A stretch of DNA of 64,000 nucleotides from an uncultured Clostridia bacterium (GCA_948678575.1 CAPPGO010000007.1:1-64000), one strand, 5' to 3'. Positions 16,703 to 26,242 are shown, counted from the first letter of the stretch. A program made the numbers and translations. The notes: generated from the letters alone by a model not told the origin.

Positions 16703-18210
16703 TATTCAACAACTATATTTGTAATTTTAGCAGTTTCTTCATTTCTTTTTGGAATAGTTATTTCCAGTGGTTCCCCAATTCTTTCAGTAACACATCCAAA
16801 CAACAAAGTAAATTCTAAATTATCTATATTATCCATATTAATAGTATGTAAATTTAAACCTGCACTATAATTGGTGCTTCTAGTAAAAGTAATTTTATTT
16901 TCTCTACTGTTTACATTTGCTCTTTCCTCTTTTGTAGGATGTATATAATTCATTTGTCCATTATTATCTCTTATAATTATTCTCCATTCGTCACCTAAAA
17001 TTCCTTCTTCATTATAAAAAAACGTAATGTTTTCATCATCTATGACTATACGATTAACTTCAAAAGTTCCTCCTAATCCACTTTTTGCTGAATACTTTTC
17101 TTCGCCAGCTTTTAAAGGATACCACTGTGCAATATCATACATTTCTTTTTCTTCATTAGTTCTGTCATTATAAATTCTGCTTTTAGCAAGATTTAAATTA
17201 ATTGTTTCTCCTTCATTTCCTTCCATTAAAATTATAAAATTTTCTTCTACTTTTACATAATCTTCTTCTTTTATGCTTATAACATCTGTTTCTTTAAAAG
17301 TGTCATTTTCTTTTATATAATATTTTCTACCATTCCAATCACCATTTCGAATAGTTGCCCCTATCTGCTTTTCAGCTTCATTAGTAAGTATGAAACTTTC
17401 ATATTCAAAAGGATTTTCATTATACTCTTTCCAAGTAATATTTTCAGCTATCTTTTGAACTTTTATAAAAGTTTCAAACTTTGTATTGGCTATTTCCTGA
17501 ATTACCATTTTTGTATTGTTATTCAATTGCATTTCTTTCATTATTTTTTCTGACTTTTCTTCTTTTTTCAAATTTATACTTGCTTTAATAGTTTTATCTA
17601 CTGGAACAACATTTCCAAGATTTCCAAAAATAAGATTATTAAGTTTTATTTTTAAATTTGAATTAGAATTTTGCACATCCATAACATTAATTACTTGAAC
17701 ATATATATATTCAGTATCTGAAAGTCTAGTTACATTAGACATTACATTATTTATTTCTTTATCATCTATATATATTTCATTATTAAGTATTAAATTATCA
17801 CTAATTGTCTCATCAGCATCAACATTACCTAATTCTAATGCTTTTTCTTTTAAACTTATTTTATATTCTGTAACTAGATAAGAGTTATCTCCTGCCATAC
17901 TCTCTAAAACTACTGTACAATATTCATTATCTATTGTTTTATCTACTATAACTGAACTATCCTCATAATTTTCACTTAATCTTAAAAGCCCCATTTTTTC
18001 TAAGTCAAGTTTTCCAGATGCACCTGCATATGCGCCAATTCCTAAGGTTCCAACTAAAAGTGCCACAGCAACCTTTGATAAAATATTCATTTTATTATTT
18101 TTCTTTCTTAACTTTATATTCATTTCTATATCTTTATTCTTATAGTTCTCATATTTTAGATATACAGAATCTCTAAAATATTGTTTTTTCATTTCTAAAT
18201 CATCTCTCAT
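16702..18210 (-). CDS. DUF4179-type anti-sigma factor membrane protein
   Basis: This 502-aa protein has a basic cytoplasmic N-terminus (1-43), one transmembrane helix (about 44-64), then a large extracytoplasmic domain. The arrangement and the partner gene match the DUF4179 anti-sigma proteins of Firmicutes, which hold an ECF sigma factor at the membrane. Its ATG overlaps the sigma gene by 11 nt, so the two are translationally coupled. The signal it senses is unknown. The external domain has many charged strand-like segments and no enzymatic motif that I recognise. Confidence 0.8.
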   Translation of the reverse strand: MRDDLEMKKQYFRDSVYLKYENYKNKDIEMNIKLRKKNNKMNILSKVAVALLVGTLGIGAYAGASGKLDLEKMGLLRLSENYEDSSVIVDKTIDNEYCTVVLESMAGDNSYLVTEYKISLKEKALELGNVDADETISDNLILNNEIYIDDKEINNVMSNVTRLSDTEYIYVQVINVMDVQNSNSNLKIKLNNLIFGNLGNVVPVDKTIKASINLKKEEKSEKIMKEMQLNNNTKMVIQEIANTKFETFIKVQKIAENITWKEYNENPFEYESFILTNEAEKQIGATIRNGDWNGRKYYIKENDTFKETDVISIKEEDYVKVEENFIILMEGNEGETINLNLAKSRIYNDRTNEEKEMYDIAQWYPLKAGEEKYSAKSGLGGTFEVNRIVIDDENITFFYNEEGILGDEWRIIIRDNNGQMNYIHPTKEERANVNSRENKITFTRSTNYSAGLNLHTINMDNIDNLEFTLLFGCVTERIGEPLEITIPKRNEETAKITNIVVE

Positions 18211-18748
18211 TTTCTACTTTTTCCTCCTTTATCATGATTTTTTTCAAATTTTTTCTTGATCTATGTATTAAACTTTTAACTTGTGGTAAAGACATATTAA
18301 GCACTTCACATATTTCTCGATATGATAATTCTTCTATATCCACCAAATAAATAATTCTCTTTTGCTTTTCTGGTAATAAGTCTATTGATTTTTTTAACAT
18401 TATATTTTCTTCATTATTAAAAACAACATCTTCTACATCTTTTTCTGAGAACAAATACGACTCATCTACTAAATATGATATTTTCTTTTCCCTTTTCAAA
18501 TAATTAATTGCTCTACTTCTTGCAATTGTATATAAATATGATTTTAAAGAAAATTCAGGATTATATGTATTTTTATTCATAAGTATATAAACAAAAACAT
18601 CTTGTGCTATATCTTCTGCAACATCAATTCTTTTTACAATTCCATAAGCAAAATACGTTAATTTTTCCATATACTTGTATATTATCATATCAAAAGATTT
18701 TTCATCTCCATTTAAAAATCTACGATATAACACTCTATCTTCGTCCAA
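18200..18748 (-). CDS. ECF RNA polymerase sigma factor
   Basis: This 182-aa sigma-70 family protein has region 2 at about 25-95 (YAYGIVKR..AEDIAQDVFVYI then SLKSYLYTIARSRAINYLKRE) and region 4 at about 120-170 (LPEKQKRIIYLVDIEELSYREICEVLNM). It directs RNA polymerase to a stress or envelope regulon and is probably restrained by the overlapping downstream membrane protein. Ten basic residues end the protein. Upstream 18749-18840 should hold its autoregulated promoter, but no ECF consensus was clear to me. Confidence 0.93.
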   Translation of the reverse strand: MDEDRVLYRRFLNGDEKSFDMIIYKYMEKLTYFAYGIVKRIDVAEDIAQDVFVYILMNKNTYNPEFSLKSYLYTIARSRAINYLKREKKISYLVDESYLFSEKDVEDVVFNNEENIMLKKSIDLLPEKQKRIIYLVDIEELSYREICEVLNMSLPQVKSLIHRSRKNLKKIMIKEEKVENER

Positions 18749-18878
18749 TTTCTACTATCCCCCCTTGCCAGTCATATTTTATTGATATTTTTTAAAAAAT
18801 TCAATTTCACTTATAATACAATTTAAAACAAAAAAAGTTGCAAAAAAATAAACTAATTTTAATTAGTTTATTTTTTAT

Positions 18879-18930
18879 GGTTGTATAATTTTAGTTGGGG
18901 TGTAAAAACTCCAACTAAAATTATACAACC
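18879..18930. repeat. 52-bp perfect interspersed palindrome, copy B
   Basis: Base-for-base identical to 61-112, including the 12-nt centre, more than 18 kb away. Such identity without coding pressure implies recent spread, gene conversion or strong selection. Confidence 0.85.
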
Positions 18931-18993
18931 ATTTTGAAAACTTCAAAGCAAGAATATTGTTAATGGAATAGAAAAAAACAATTTTATATTGAA

Positions 18994-19021
18994 AAAAATC
19001 CTAATTAAAGTTAGGATTTTT
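18994..19021. terminator. Terminator-like hairpin
   Basis: AAAAATCCTAA and TTAGGATTTTT form an 11-bp stem with a 6-nt loop. T-runs on either strand make it bidirectional. It may end read-through from the tRNA cluster. Confidence 0.55.
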
Positions 19022-19225
19022 AAGTGTATTTAAAAAACACAAAATTTAAAGATTTTTTAGTGAAATGATAAAAATCAGAGAAATATTAGGGTCAACTTGG
19101 TTTCAAAATGACCCACCACAACTATTGACAATGAACCAAACCAATAAGTTAGTTAGTAAATTTAGTTAGTAAAATTGTATAGAAAAATGATAAAAATGAG
19201 AAAATATAGAATGAATTTTATAAAA

Positions 19226-19262
19226 ATAAAAAAGCTAGATTAGTATTGAAATCTAGCTTTTT
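19226..19262 (-). terminator. Terminator of the tRNA Val-Asp-Phe cluster
   Basis: Stem arms 19231-19240 and 19251-19260 with a T-rich tail on the minus strand, 4 nt beyond the tRNA-Phe CCA end. Confidence 0.8.
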
Positions 19263-19265
19263 CTT

Positions 19266-19341
19266 TGGTGGCTTCAAGTGGAATCGAACCACTGACACGG
19301 GGATTTTCAGTCCCCTGCTCTACCAACTGAGCTATGAAGCC
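19266..19341 (-). tRNA. tRNA-Phe (anticodon GAA)
   Basis: 76 nt with encoded CCA. Acceptor GGCTTCA/TGAAGCC pairs and the anticodon loop CTGAAAA gives GAA. Last of three clustered tRNAs. Confidence 0.96.
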
Positions 19342-19372
19342 TTATAAAAAATATCTAGTTTCCTAGATATTT

Positions 19373-19449
19373 TGGCGACCTGGAACGGGCTCGAACCGTC
19401 GACCTCCGCCGTGACAGGGCGGCATTCTAACCAACTGAACTACCAGGCC
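19373..19449 (-). tRNA. tRNA-Asp (anticodon GTC)
   Basis: 77 nt with encoded CCA. The anticodon loop CTGTCAC gives GTC. One G-U pair lies in the acceptor stem. Middle of the cluster. Confidence 0.96.
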
Positions 19450-19456
19450 AAAAAAA

Positions 19457-19532
19457 TGGTGGTCGCTATAGGGTTCGAACCTATGACCTCCTGCTTGTAA
19501 GGCAGATGCTCTCCCAGCTGAGCTAAGCGACC
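19457..19532 (-). tRNA. tRNA-Val (anticodon TAC)
   Basis: 76 nt with encoded CCA. Acceptor GGTCGCT/AGCGACC is perfect and the anticodon loop CTTACAA gives TAC. First of the cluster. The 19533-19708 upstream stretch is AT-rich and should hold the promoter. Confidence 0.96.
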
Positions 19533-19706
19533 ATTTATTATCGACATAAATTATTTTACTAAATTTTTAGATGTTTGTCAACACATTTTTTAAATTTTTT
19601 AAATTATTTTTTTGTATAATATTTTATGTCTTGAACGAGTTTTATTGTACCATACACACAATATATTGTCAACCTAATTTTACAATTTTTTTATAACCAT
19701 TTTAAT

Positions 19707-19742
19707 AAATAAAGACCATACTTTCGTATAGCCTTTATTTCG
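19707..19742 (-). terminator. Terminator after ctpA (imperfect)
   Basis: AATAAAG...ATAC / GTAT...CTTTATT forms a stem with a small internal loop and a TTTC tetraloop, followed by T-rich sequence, 30 nt after the ctpA stop. Confidence 0.55.
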
Positions 19743-19769
19743 CATAAAAATATTTAATCTCCTTGATAT

Positions 19770-21002
19770 CTATTTTAATATTTCTATTGCTTTATTCAAT
19801 TGAGTATCAACAAAGTCTTCTTCTTTTTCTGCTTTTTCAAGTTTTACTTCAAAATCTGGTTCAAGCCCTTCTTTATTGATTTTTATTTCTTTTGGCGTAA
19901 AATATTCTGCTATTGTTAATTTTAATACACTTCCATCTAACAAAGAAAATACATTTTGGATAACTCCTTTTCCAAAAGTTTTCGTTCCTACAAGTTTTGC
20001 TTTTCCATTATCTCTTAATGCACCAACTAAAATTTCAGAAGCACTAGCTGAATATTCATTTACTAAAACTACTAATTCCGCATCTGTTATATTATCTTCT
20101 TCTGTTTTTGTAACTACTTTTTCACCATTTGAATCTACTGTAATTAGCACATCTTTTCCCTTTGGAATAAAGAAATTTGCAATTTTTAAAGCTTCATCTA
20201 CTAAACCACCACCATTATATCTTAAATCTAGTATAAACTTTTTAGCACCTCGTTTCTCCAAATCTATTATGGCATTTTTTAATTCTTCTGCACAACCTTC
20301 ATCAAATGTTAAAAGTGATATATATCCAATATTTCCTTCTTTCATTTCTGTTTCAACATGATATATTTTTATCTCTTCTCTTGTTACATCAAATTCTAAA
20401 TATTCTGATTTTCTTGCAACTTTTAAATGTACTTTTGTTCCAGCTTCACCTTTTATTTTTGTAGCAATTAATGAACTATCTACTCCTAAAACATTCTCAC
20501 CATCAACTTCTACTATAATATCTTCTGTTTTTATTCCTACTTTTTCTGCTGGTGAGCCTTTTATTGGAGATGAAACTATTGTATTTCCATCTTTATCTGT
20601 TCCCATATATATTCCAATACCAACATAATTACCAAGAGCAGCAGTTTGATATTCTTCCCATTCTTCTGATGTCATGTATTCAGAATATTCATCTTCTAAC
20701 CCTTTTACATATCCTTTAATTGCACCATCTAATAATTTAGTTTCGTCGATATCGCCTATATAATAATTATCAATTACTGATCTAAAACTTTTTAAACTTT
20801 CTGATATTGCACTTATTGTTTCATCTGAACTAGCATCTGCTGTTGTATTTCTTTTTCCTATAAAAGAAAAGAAATTTTCTCCGCTCCCTCTGCTACAATA
20901 CATATATGTAACAGAAGATGTTACTATTGCTACTATGCAAGATATCATTACAGATATAAAAATATATTTATATCTTAATTGTTTTTTTTCATATAAATCC
21001 AT
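19770..21002 (-). CDS. ctpA: S41 C-terminal processing protease with PDZ domain
   Basis: This 410-aa protein has a transmembrane anchor (about 13-31), a PDZ domain (about 120-200, GIGIYMG...ADI-type loop, VDGENVLG) and an S41 protease domain. It has LRYNGGG, the catalytic serine in EYSASASEILVG and the catalytic lysine in GTKTFGKGV, so the Ser-Lys dyad is present. It acts outside the membrane. As the last gene of the ftsE-ftsX-M23-M23 block it may trim or activate the adjacent cell-wall hydrolases, a link drawn from gene order. Confidence 0.93.
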   Translation of the reverse strand: MDLYEKKQLRYKYIFISVMISCIVAIVTSSVTYMYCSRGSGENFFSFIGKRNTTADASSDETISAISESLKSFRSVIDNYYIGDIDETKLLDGAIKGYVKGLEDEYSEYMTSEEWEEYQTAALGNYVGIGIYMGTDKDGNTIVSSPIKGSPAEKVGIKTEDIIVEVDGENVLGVDSSLIATKIKGEAGTKVHLKVARKSEYLEFDVTREEIKIYHVETEMKEGNIGYISLLTFDEGCAEELKNAIIDLEKRGAKKFILDLRYNGGGLVDEALKIANFFIPKGKDVLITVDSNGEKVVTKTEEDNITDAELVVLVNEYSASASEILVGALRDNGKAKLVGTKTFGKGVIQNVFSLLDGSVLKLTIAEYFTPKEIKINKEGLEPDFEVKLEKAEKEEDFVDTQLNKAIEILK

Positions 21003-21072
21003 TTATGTTTTCCTTTCTCATGTGTTAAAAAATAAGTTGGAAAGTGTATTTTACACTTTCCATATATTAATG

Positions 21073-22245
21073 TTAAGGTAAATATTGAGTTGGGTTTACC
21101 CTTGCTCCTTTAATACGAACTTCAAAATGTAAATGATTTCCTGTTGAATTACCTGTTGTTCCAACTTGACCTATTTGTTGCCCTTGTGATACTGTTGCTC
21201 CTTCTTGAACTGTTCTAGAATTTGGAAGCATATGAGCATATAATGTCATAGTACCATCATGATGGTCTATAACTATGTACTCTCCATAACTTTTATAAGT
21301 TCCATTAGATCTTTTCATAGCTTTTGAAGTTACTACTTCTCCTGCTTTTACAGCAAGAACTGGTGTACCAGCACTACATGCAAAATCTACTCCACCATGA
21401 CCTGTGTATCCATAATATCCTGTTGTGATATTAGCTTTTGTTTTTCCTGAAAGTGGACTTCCATACCCAGCAGCACTTGGTGCAACTGGTGTAACATTTC
21501 CATTTTTTGATGCTATTCTTGCAAGTTGTACTTGAATTTCTCTTCTATCTGCTTCGAACTCTTCTAATTGTTCTTGCAAACCTTTTTCTTCTGCAGATAA
21601 ATTATTTACTATAACTTTCTTTTCACTAACTGTTAAATTTAAAGTATTCCTTTTTCTTTCCGCTGTTTCCTGTGCTTGTTGAACTTCATTTTTTTTGTTA
21701 GTAAGTGCTGTTTTTTGCACAGTTATTTCAGCTTTTGATTTATCAATAGACTCTAACAAATCATTATCACAATTTGCAAGTTCTGAAATTAAATAATATT
21801 TTGAAATAAAATCTGATAAACTTTCAGAACTCAAAAGCATATCTAAATATGAAGTTGTACCTGATTCATATAAAGCAACTAATCTCTTTTCAAGAGTTTC
21901 TTTTCTTGCAGAATATTCTTCTTCTTTTTGTTTGATTTCATTTTCTTTTGCTTCAATTTCAGTTGTTAAACTAGATATTTGCCCTTGTAAACTATCTAAT
22001 TCTGTTTGATATTCAGAAATTTGTGAATTTAATCTGTTAATTTGTGTAAGTTCAGTAGACATCTTATCCTTTACACCTGCAATCTCTGTTTGCGTTTGAT
22101 TAATCTTTTGATCTAATTCACTTTGTTGATTCTGTAATTCATTTTTACTTGTAGCATACACATTACTTACACTAGCAAATAGCAACACAAATAAAGTTAT
22201 TATTGCTATACAAATATATGCTCGTTTTTGGAAAGTATTATTCAT
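21073..22245 (-). CDS. Coiled-coil M23 peptidoglycan endopeptidase (PcsB/EnvC-like)
   Basis: This 390-aa protein has a signal peptide (about 8-31, SNVYA end), a long coiled coil (about 35-250, heptads rich in Gln/Glu/Lys, with SYLDMLLSSESLSDFISKY in the middle) and a LytM/M23 domain (about 275-390). The zinc ligands are visible as HGGVDFA, HDGTMTLYAH and HLHFEVRI. Such proteins cut peptide cross-bridges at the division site when the coiled coil is engaged by FtsEX. Its start overlaps the preceding M23 gene by 8 nt. It lacks the acidic tails of its neighbour. Confidence 0.92.
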   Translation of the reverse strand: MNNTFQKRAYICIAIITLFVLLFASVSNVYATSKNELQNQQSELDQKINQTQTEIAGVKDKMSTELTQINRLNSQISEYQTELDSLQGQISSLTTEIEAKENEIKQKEEEYSARKETLEKRLVALYESGTTSYLDMLLSSESLSDFISKYYLISELANCDNDLLESIDKSKAEITVQKTALTNKKNEVQQAQETAERKRNTLNLTVSEKKVIVNNLSAEEKGLQEQLEEFEADRREIQVQLARIASKNGNVTPVAPSAAGYGSPLSGKTKANITTGYYGYTGHGGVDFACSAGTPVLAVKAGEVVTSKAMKRSNGTYKSYGEYIVIDHHDGTMTLYAHMLPNSRTVQEGATVSQGQQIGQVGTTGNSTGNHLHFEVRIKGARVNPTQYLP

Positions 22246-23569
22246 TTTCTTCCTCCGTTTCGTTTGTGCTATTCTCCGTTTCTTCTGTTTCTTGTTCTTG
22301 CTCTTCTTCTATTTGTTCAACTTCATCTATTTTCTTAATATTATAAGAAGTAATATAATCTAGCGGTTCTACATATTCACCATTTATTCTTACTTCAAAA
22401 TGAGCATGTGGTCCAGTTGAATATCCTGTGGAACCTACTGATAAAACTGGTGTACCTTGTTTTAAAATTTGTCCAACTTCAACTAAAATTTCTGTACCAT
22501 GTGCATATAATGTTTGAATTCCGCCACCATGGTCTAATATAACCATATTACCATAAGCAACATTATAACCAGCTTTTACGACAATTCCATCATTTGCTGC
22601 TATAAAATTAGTTCCAAGTGGTGCTCCAATATCAACTCCTGTATGCAATTTATATATACCTGTAATTGGATGTGTTCTCATACCAAATGGTGATGTTATT
22701 CTAGTATATCCTGGAACTGGCCATGCCATTACTCCACCAACATATTCTGCTCCTACTGTTGCTAGTGAAAGTAGTTTTATCTCACTTTCTATTTTGCTAA
22801 GTTCTTCTTGATATGCAGCAATTTGCTCGTGCATTGCTCTTTCTTCTTCTGTTAAACTATCTACTTTACTGTTTTGTATTACCAAATTGTTTTGTAAAAC
22901 TATTTGTGCTTTTTCTTGTGCTTCTTTTGATTGCTCTAAAATAATTTTATTATTTGATAAAGTTTTAGAAAGTTTTTCTTTATTTGCTTTTATATTTGAA
23001 AAAGATTCTATTAAATCTTGGTCAACTTTCGCTATTTCTGAAATCATATAATAAGTTGATAAAAATTCAGTTAAGCTTTTTGAATGTAAAAGTATATCTA
23101 AATATGTTGTCTCTCCCATTTCATAAATTGCAACTAATCTTTCACTTAATCTTTCTTTTTTACTATTATATAATTCAGTAGTCATTTCGAGGTCAATTTC
23201 TACATTTTTTATATCTTCTTCTACTTTTTCTTGCTCTGCTTGTAACTTTTCAATTTCTGCTTGTGTTTCTAATATAGTAAGATTTAAAGTTTCAACTTCC
23301 ATTAAAGTTTCTGAAAGTTGATGTTGCAACAAGCCCATTTCTAAATATGATTTAGATACATCTTCTTCCAATGTATTTTTTTTATTTTTTAAAGTGTCTA
23401 ATTCTGTTTCTTCTTGCTCTTCTTCGTTATTTTCATCTATTTGTTCTTCTTGAACATCCTGATTTTCTTCATTAAAATTTTCTTCTTCTGTGGAATATGA
23501 TATGAAAGATAAACTACATATTACTAAAACTAATAAACATATAAAATTAATTTTAATAATTTTTTTCAT
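22238..23569 (-). CDS. Second coiled-coil M23 endopeptidase, acidic tails
   Basis: This 443-aa paralogue has a signal peptide (1-27), a very acidic Glu/Asp/Asn-rich segment (28-55), a coiled coil (about 55-265, with TYLDILLHSKSLTEFLSTYY matching the neighbour's hinge), an M23 domain (about 285-395; HTGVDIG, LYAHG, HAHFEVRI) and a Glu/Thr-rich acidic C-terminal tail (about 405-443). All zinc ligands are present. It sits 7 nt after ftsX, so it is the most likely direct FtsX partner. The tandem M23 pair probably arose by duplication. Confidence 0.92.
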   Translation of the reverse strand: MKKIIKINFICLLVLVICSLSFISYSTEEENFNEENQDVQEEQIDENNEEEQEETELDTLKNKKNTLEEDVSKSYLEMGLLQHQLSETLMEVETLNLTILETQAEIEKLQAEQEKVEEDIKNVEIDLEMTTELYNSKKERLSERLVAIYEMGETTYLDILLHSKSLTEFLSTYYMISEIAKVDQDLIESFSNIKANKEKLSKTLSNNKIILEQSKEAQEKAQIVLQNNLVIQNSKVDSLTEEERAMHEQIAAYQEELSKIESEIKLLSLATVGAEYVGGVMAWPVPGYTRITSPFGMRTHPITGIYKLHTGVDIGAPLGTNFIAANDGIVVKAGYNVAYGNMVILDHGGGIQTLYAHGTEILVEVGQILKQGTPVLSVGSTGYSTGPHAHFEVRINGEYVEPLDYITSYNIKKIDEVEQIEEEQEQETEETENSTNETEEENE

Positions 23570-23576
23570 TTATTTT

Positions 23577-24476
23577 TTATACCTCCAAATATTTTTTCAT
23601 TGAGAAAGCACTACCAAGCATGCCTATTCCAACTCCTAAAACTATATATACGATTATAATTGATTTTAAAATTTCTGCATATTGTAATAAATTAATGTGC
23701 ATTTTTTGCAATACTAATGATGCTTGAACACTTGTAACAACAAAATCATAAACAAATGTAATTAAAACAACTGTAACACAAGCTGCTATTAATCCAATTA
23801 TAATTCCTTCTACCAAGAAAGGACCTCTAATAAAACTATTTGTAGCTCCTACATATTTCATAATAGAAATTTCTTTTCTTCTTGCATGAACTGTTAATTT
23901 AATTGTATTTGCAATAATTGTCATAGCAATAACTAAAAGTCCTGCAAATATTACTACAATTGCTATTCTAATACCATTTGCAATTTTTAATAAAGTATCC
24001 ATTGTGTCATTGTTACTTTTTATACTCTTAACATTATCTAATGTAGAAATTGTCTCTTCAACTGATTTAGCCTTAGATAAATCTGTTAACATTACTATAA
24101 AAGATGGTGGAAAAATATATTCATCTTCATATCCCGCTATCATAGCTGGATAATCTTTAAAATTTTCTTTTGCTGTTTCTAATGCTTCTTCTTTACTTTT
24201 ATATGTAACTGTACTTACTCCATCTATACCTTTTATTTCATTTTCTAATTTATTAGTTTGTTCATCTGTTGCTTCGTTTAAAATGAACACTTCTATTCCT
24301 TGTGAAGCTTGTACTTGCTTCATTATGTAATTAACATTTTCTCCAATAGCAAATGCTGCACCAAACATAAACATAGCACAAATCATTGTAATTAATGATA
24401 CCATTGTACCTTTTTTATTTTTGAATACATTGCTAAAACCTTCCGAAATTAAATATGTAAATCCATTATATCTCAC
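23577..24476 (-). CDS. ftsX: Cell division ABC permease-like protein FtsX
   Basis: 299 aa. Four membrane segments: one N-terminal (about 20-42), then an extracellular domain (about 45-160) and three C-terminal segments. It follows the FtsX pattern ARRKEISIMKYVGAT. With FtsE it transmits a cytoplasmic signal to extracellular cell-wall hydrolases. I chose a GTG start at 24476 because an AGGTGG ribosome site (24485-24490) stands 8 nt upstream. An ATG at 24500 is possible but lies deeper inside ftsE. The overlap with ftsE is 11 nt. Confidence 0.93.
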   Translation of the reverse strand: MRYNGFTYLISEGFSNVFKNKKGTMVSLITMICAMFMFGAAFAIGENVNYIMKQVQASQGIEVFILNEATDEQTNKLENEIKGIDGVSTVTYKSKEEALETAKENFKDYPAMIAGYEDEYIFPPSFIVMLTDLSKAKSVEETISTLDNVKSIKSNNDTMDTLLKIANGIRIAIVVIFAGLLVIAMTIIANTIKLTVHARRKEISIMKYVGATNSFIRGPFLVEGIIIGLIAACVTVVLITFVYDFVVTSVQASLVLQKMHINLLQYAEILKSIIIVYIVLGVGIGMLGSAFSMKKYLEV

Positions 24477-25152
24477 TATTATACCCACCTTTTTTATCAT
24501 CTCTTACGATTATACCTTTATTGATTTGTATAACTCTTTTTTTCATTGTATTTACTATATCCTTTGCATGTGTTGCCATAACAACTGTTGTTCCTCTGGC
24601 ATTTATATCATTTAATAAGTTCATAATGTCCCAAGCAGTATCTGGATCTAGGTTACCAGTAGGCTCGTCAGCAATAATCATACTTGGATTATTAACTAAT
24701 GCTCTGGCTAATGCAACTCTTTGTTGCTCTCCACCAGACAATTCATTTGGATACATTTTGGCTTTATCACTTAATCCTACTAATGACAATACCATTGGAA
24801 CTTGTCTTCTAATATGTTTTGGTGTAGCTTTTACAATATACATAGCAAATGCTACATTCTCATAAACAGTTTTATCTGGTAACAATCTAAAATCTTGAAA
24901 AACAACTCCCATACTTCTTCTTAAATATGGTACTCTCTTAGGTTTTAGGAATGTAATATCTTTTCCATTTATAATAATATTTCCTGAATTTGCTTCTTCT
25001 TCTTTTAATATTAATTTTATTAAAGTAGACTTTCCAGAACCAGATGAACCTACTAAAAAAGCAAATTCTCCTTTTTCAATTGTAAAAGTTGCATCATGTA
25101 CTGCCTCTGTTCCAGTAGTATATACTTTCGTAACATTTTTGAACTCTATCAT
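24466..25152 (-). CDS. ftsE: Cell division ABC ATPase FtsE
   Basis: 228 aa. Walker A GSSGSGKST (35-43), Q-loop VFQDFRLLPDKTV, signature LSGGEQQRVALARAL, Walker B MIIADEPTGNLD and the H-loop MATHAKDIV. FtsE is the cytoplasmic ATPase of FtsEX. It is first in the five-gene operon ending with ctpA, so ATP hydrolysis, hydrolase activation and proteolysis are co-expressed. Confidence 0.96.
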   Translation of the reverse strand: MIEFKNVTKVYTTGTEAVHDATFTIEKGEFAFLVGSSGSGKSTLIKLILKEEEANSGNIIINGKDITFLKPKRVPYLRRSMGVVFQDFRLLPDKTVYENVAFAMYIVKATPKHIRRQVPMVLSLVGLSDKAKMYPNELSGGEQQRVALARALVNNPSMIIADEPTGNLDPDTAWDIMNLLNDINARGTTVVMATHAKDIVNTMKKRVIQINKGIIVRDDKKGGYNSEI

Positions 25153-25221
25153 CTACCTAAAATTTCCTTTCTCCATTAACGCTATTATGCTATAATACCA
25201 TATAAATCTTATCAATAAATA

Positions 25222-25254
25222 ACAAAAAAAGCAATACTATTAATTGCTTTTTTT
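25222..25254 (-). terminator. Terminator of the transketolase operon
   Basis: AAAAAAAGCAAT and ATTGCTTTTTTT form a 12-bp stem with a 7-nt loop, and T-runs suit both strands. It separates the transketolase genes from ftsE. Confidence 0.85.
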
Positions 25255-25309
25255 GGAGTATTTTTCATTATTTTTGACATATTTTTCCATCAGTTCTCGA
25301 TATATATCT

Positions 25310-26242
25310 TTATTTTTTTACTTCTTCTACTATGTTATCTGCTACTAAGCCAAAATACTTCAATAATTCCATAGCTTTTCCAGATTTTCCGAAACAATCT
25401 TTCATTCCCATTCTAACAAGTTTTTTTGGTGCTTCTTCTGTTAATACTTCTGAAATTGCTGTTCCTAAGCCACCTATAATACTATGATCTTCTATTGAAA
25501 TTAATTTCTCTGTTTCGTTTGCACATTTTATAATCATTTCTTTATCTATTGGTTTTATTGTATGAACATCTACAACTCTAATGTCTATACCTTCCTTAGC
25601 TAATATTTCTTGTGCTTCTAATGCTTCTGCAACAACTGCTCCTGTTGCAAAAACAGTTGCTTTTGTTCCTTCGCCAAATTGTACCATTTTTCCAATTTCA
25701 AATTTTGCTTTTTCATCATATATAACTGGTGTTGCAGCTCTACTTAATCTAAAATAAACTGGTCCATTTATTTTAGAAATTTCTTCAACTGCCCATCTTG
25801 TTTGTGTATCATCAGAAGTACATAGAACAGTCATATTAGGTAATCCTCTCATTAATCCTAAATCTTCTAACATTTGATGTGTTGCGCCATCTTCTCCAAC
25901 TGTTACACCAGCATGTGTTCCACAAATTTTTACATTAGCTTTTGGATAACATACACTACTTCTAATTTGATCATAACTTCTACCAGTTACAAATACTGCA
26001 AAAGAACTTGCATAAGGAATTTTTCCAGCAGAAGCTAATCCAGCTGCTGTTCCTATCATATCTTGTTCAGCAATTCCCATGTCAAAAAATCTTTCAGGAA
26101 ATGCTTTTCCAAATATATTTGTTTTTGTAGCCCCAGCTAAATCTGCATCTAAAACTACAACTTTCTCATTTTTTTCACCTAAATCTTTTAAAGCTTCACC
26201 AAAACTTTGTCGTGTAGCAATTTTTGTATCTTTATTCATCAA
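25310..26242 (-). CDS. Transketolase, C-terminal subunit
   Basis: This 310-aa protein contains the pyrimidine-binding and C-terminal domains: VLDADLAGATKTN, FDMGIAEQDMIGTAAGLA (catalytic Glu), the GVTVGEDGATHQ loop, the TKC domain (about 190-300). Transketolases swap two-carbon units in the non-oxidative pentose phosphate pathway and need both halves. The gene follows the N-terminal half by 9 nt. The split form is common in clostridia. Confidence 0.93.
   Translation of the reverse strand: MMNKDTKIATRQSFGEALKDLGEKNEKVVVLDADLAGATKTNIFGKAFPERFFDMGIAEQDMIGTAAGLASAGKIPYASSFAVFVTGRSYDQIRSSVCYPKANVKICGTHAGVTVGEDGATHQMLEDLGLMRGLPNMTVLCTSDDTQTRWAVEEISKINGPVYFRLSRAATPVIYDEKAKFEIGKMVQFGEGTKATVFATGAVVAEALEAQEILAKEGIDIRVVDVHTIKPIDKEMIIKCANETEKLISIEDHSIIGGLGTAISEVLTEEAPKKLVRMGMKDCFGKSGKAMELLKYFGLVADNIVEEVKK

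Larger units (their letters stand above)
18749..19265. other. Gene-free interval with hairpins and repeat
   Basis: No ORF is supported. It contains a hairpin with T-run on the minus strand (arms 18848-18857 and 18864-18873 approximately), the full 52-bp palindrome (18879-18930), a second hairpin (18994-19021), an AT-rich stretch with GGGTCA...TGACCC (about 19090-19110), and the tRNA-cluster terminator. The two terminator-like hairpins flank the palindrome. Confidence 0.55.
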
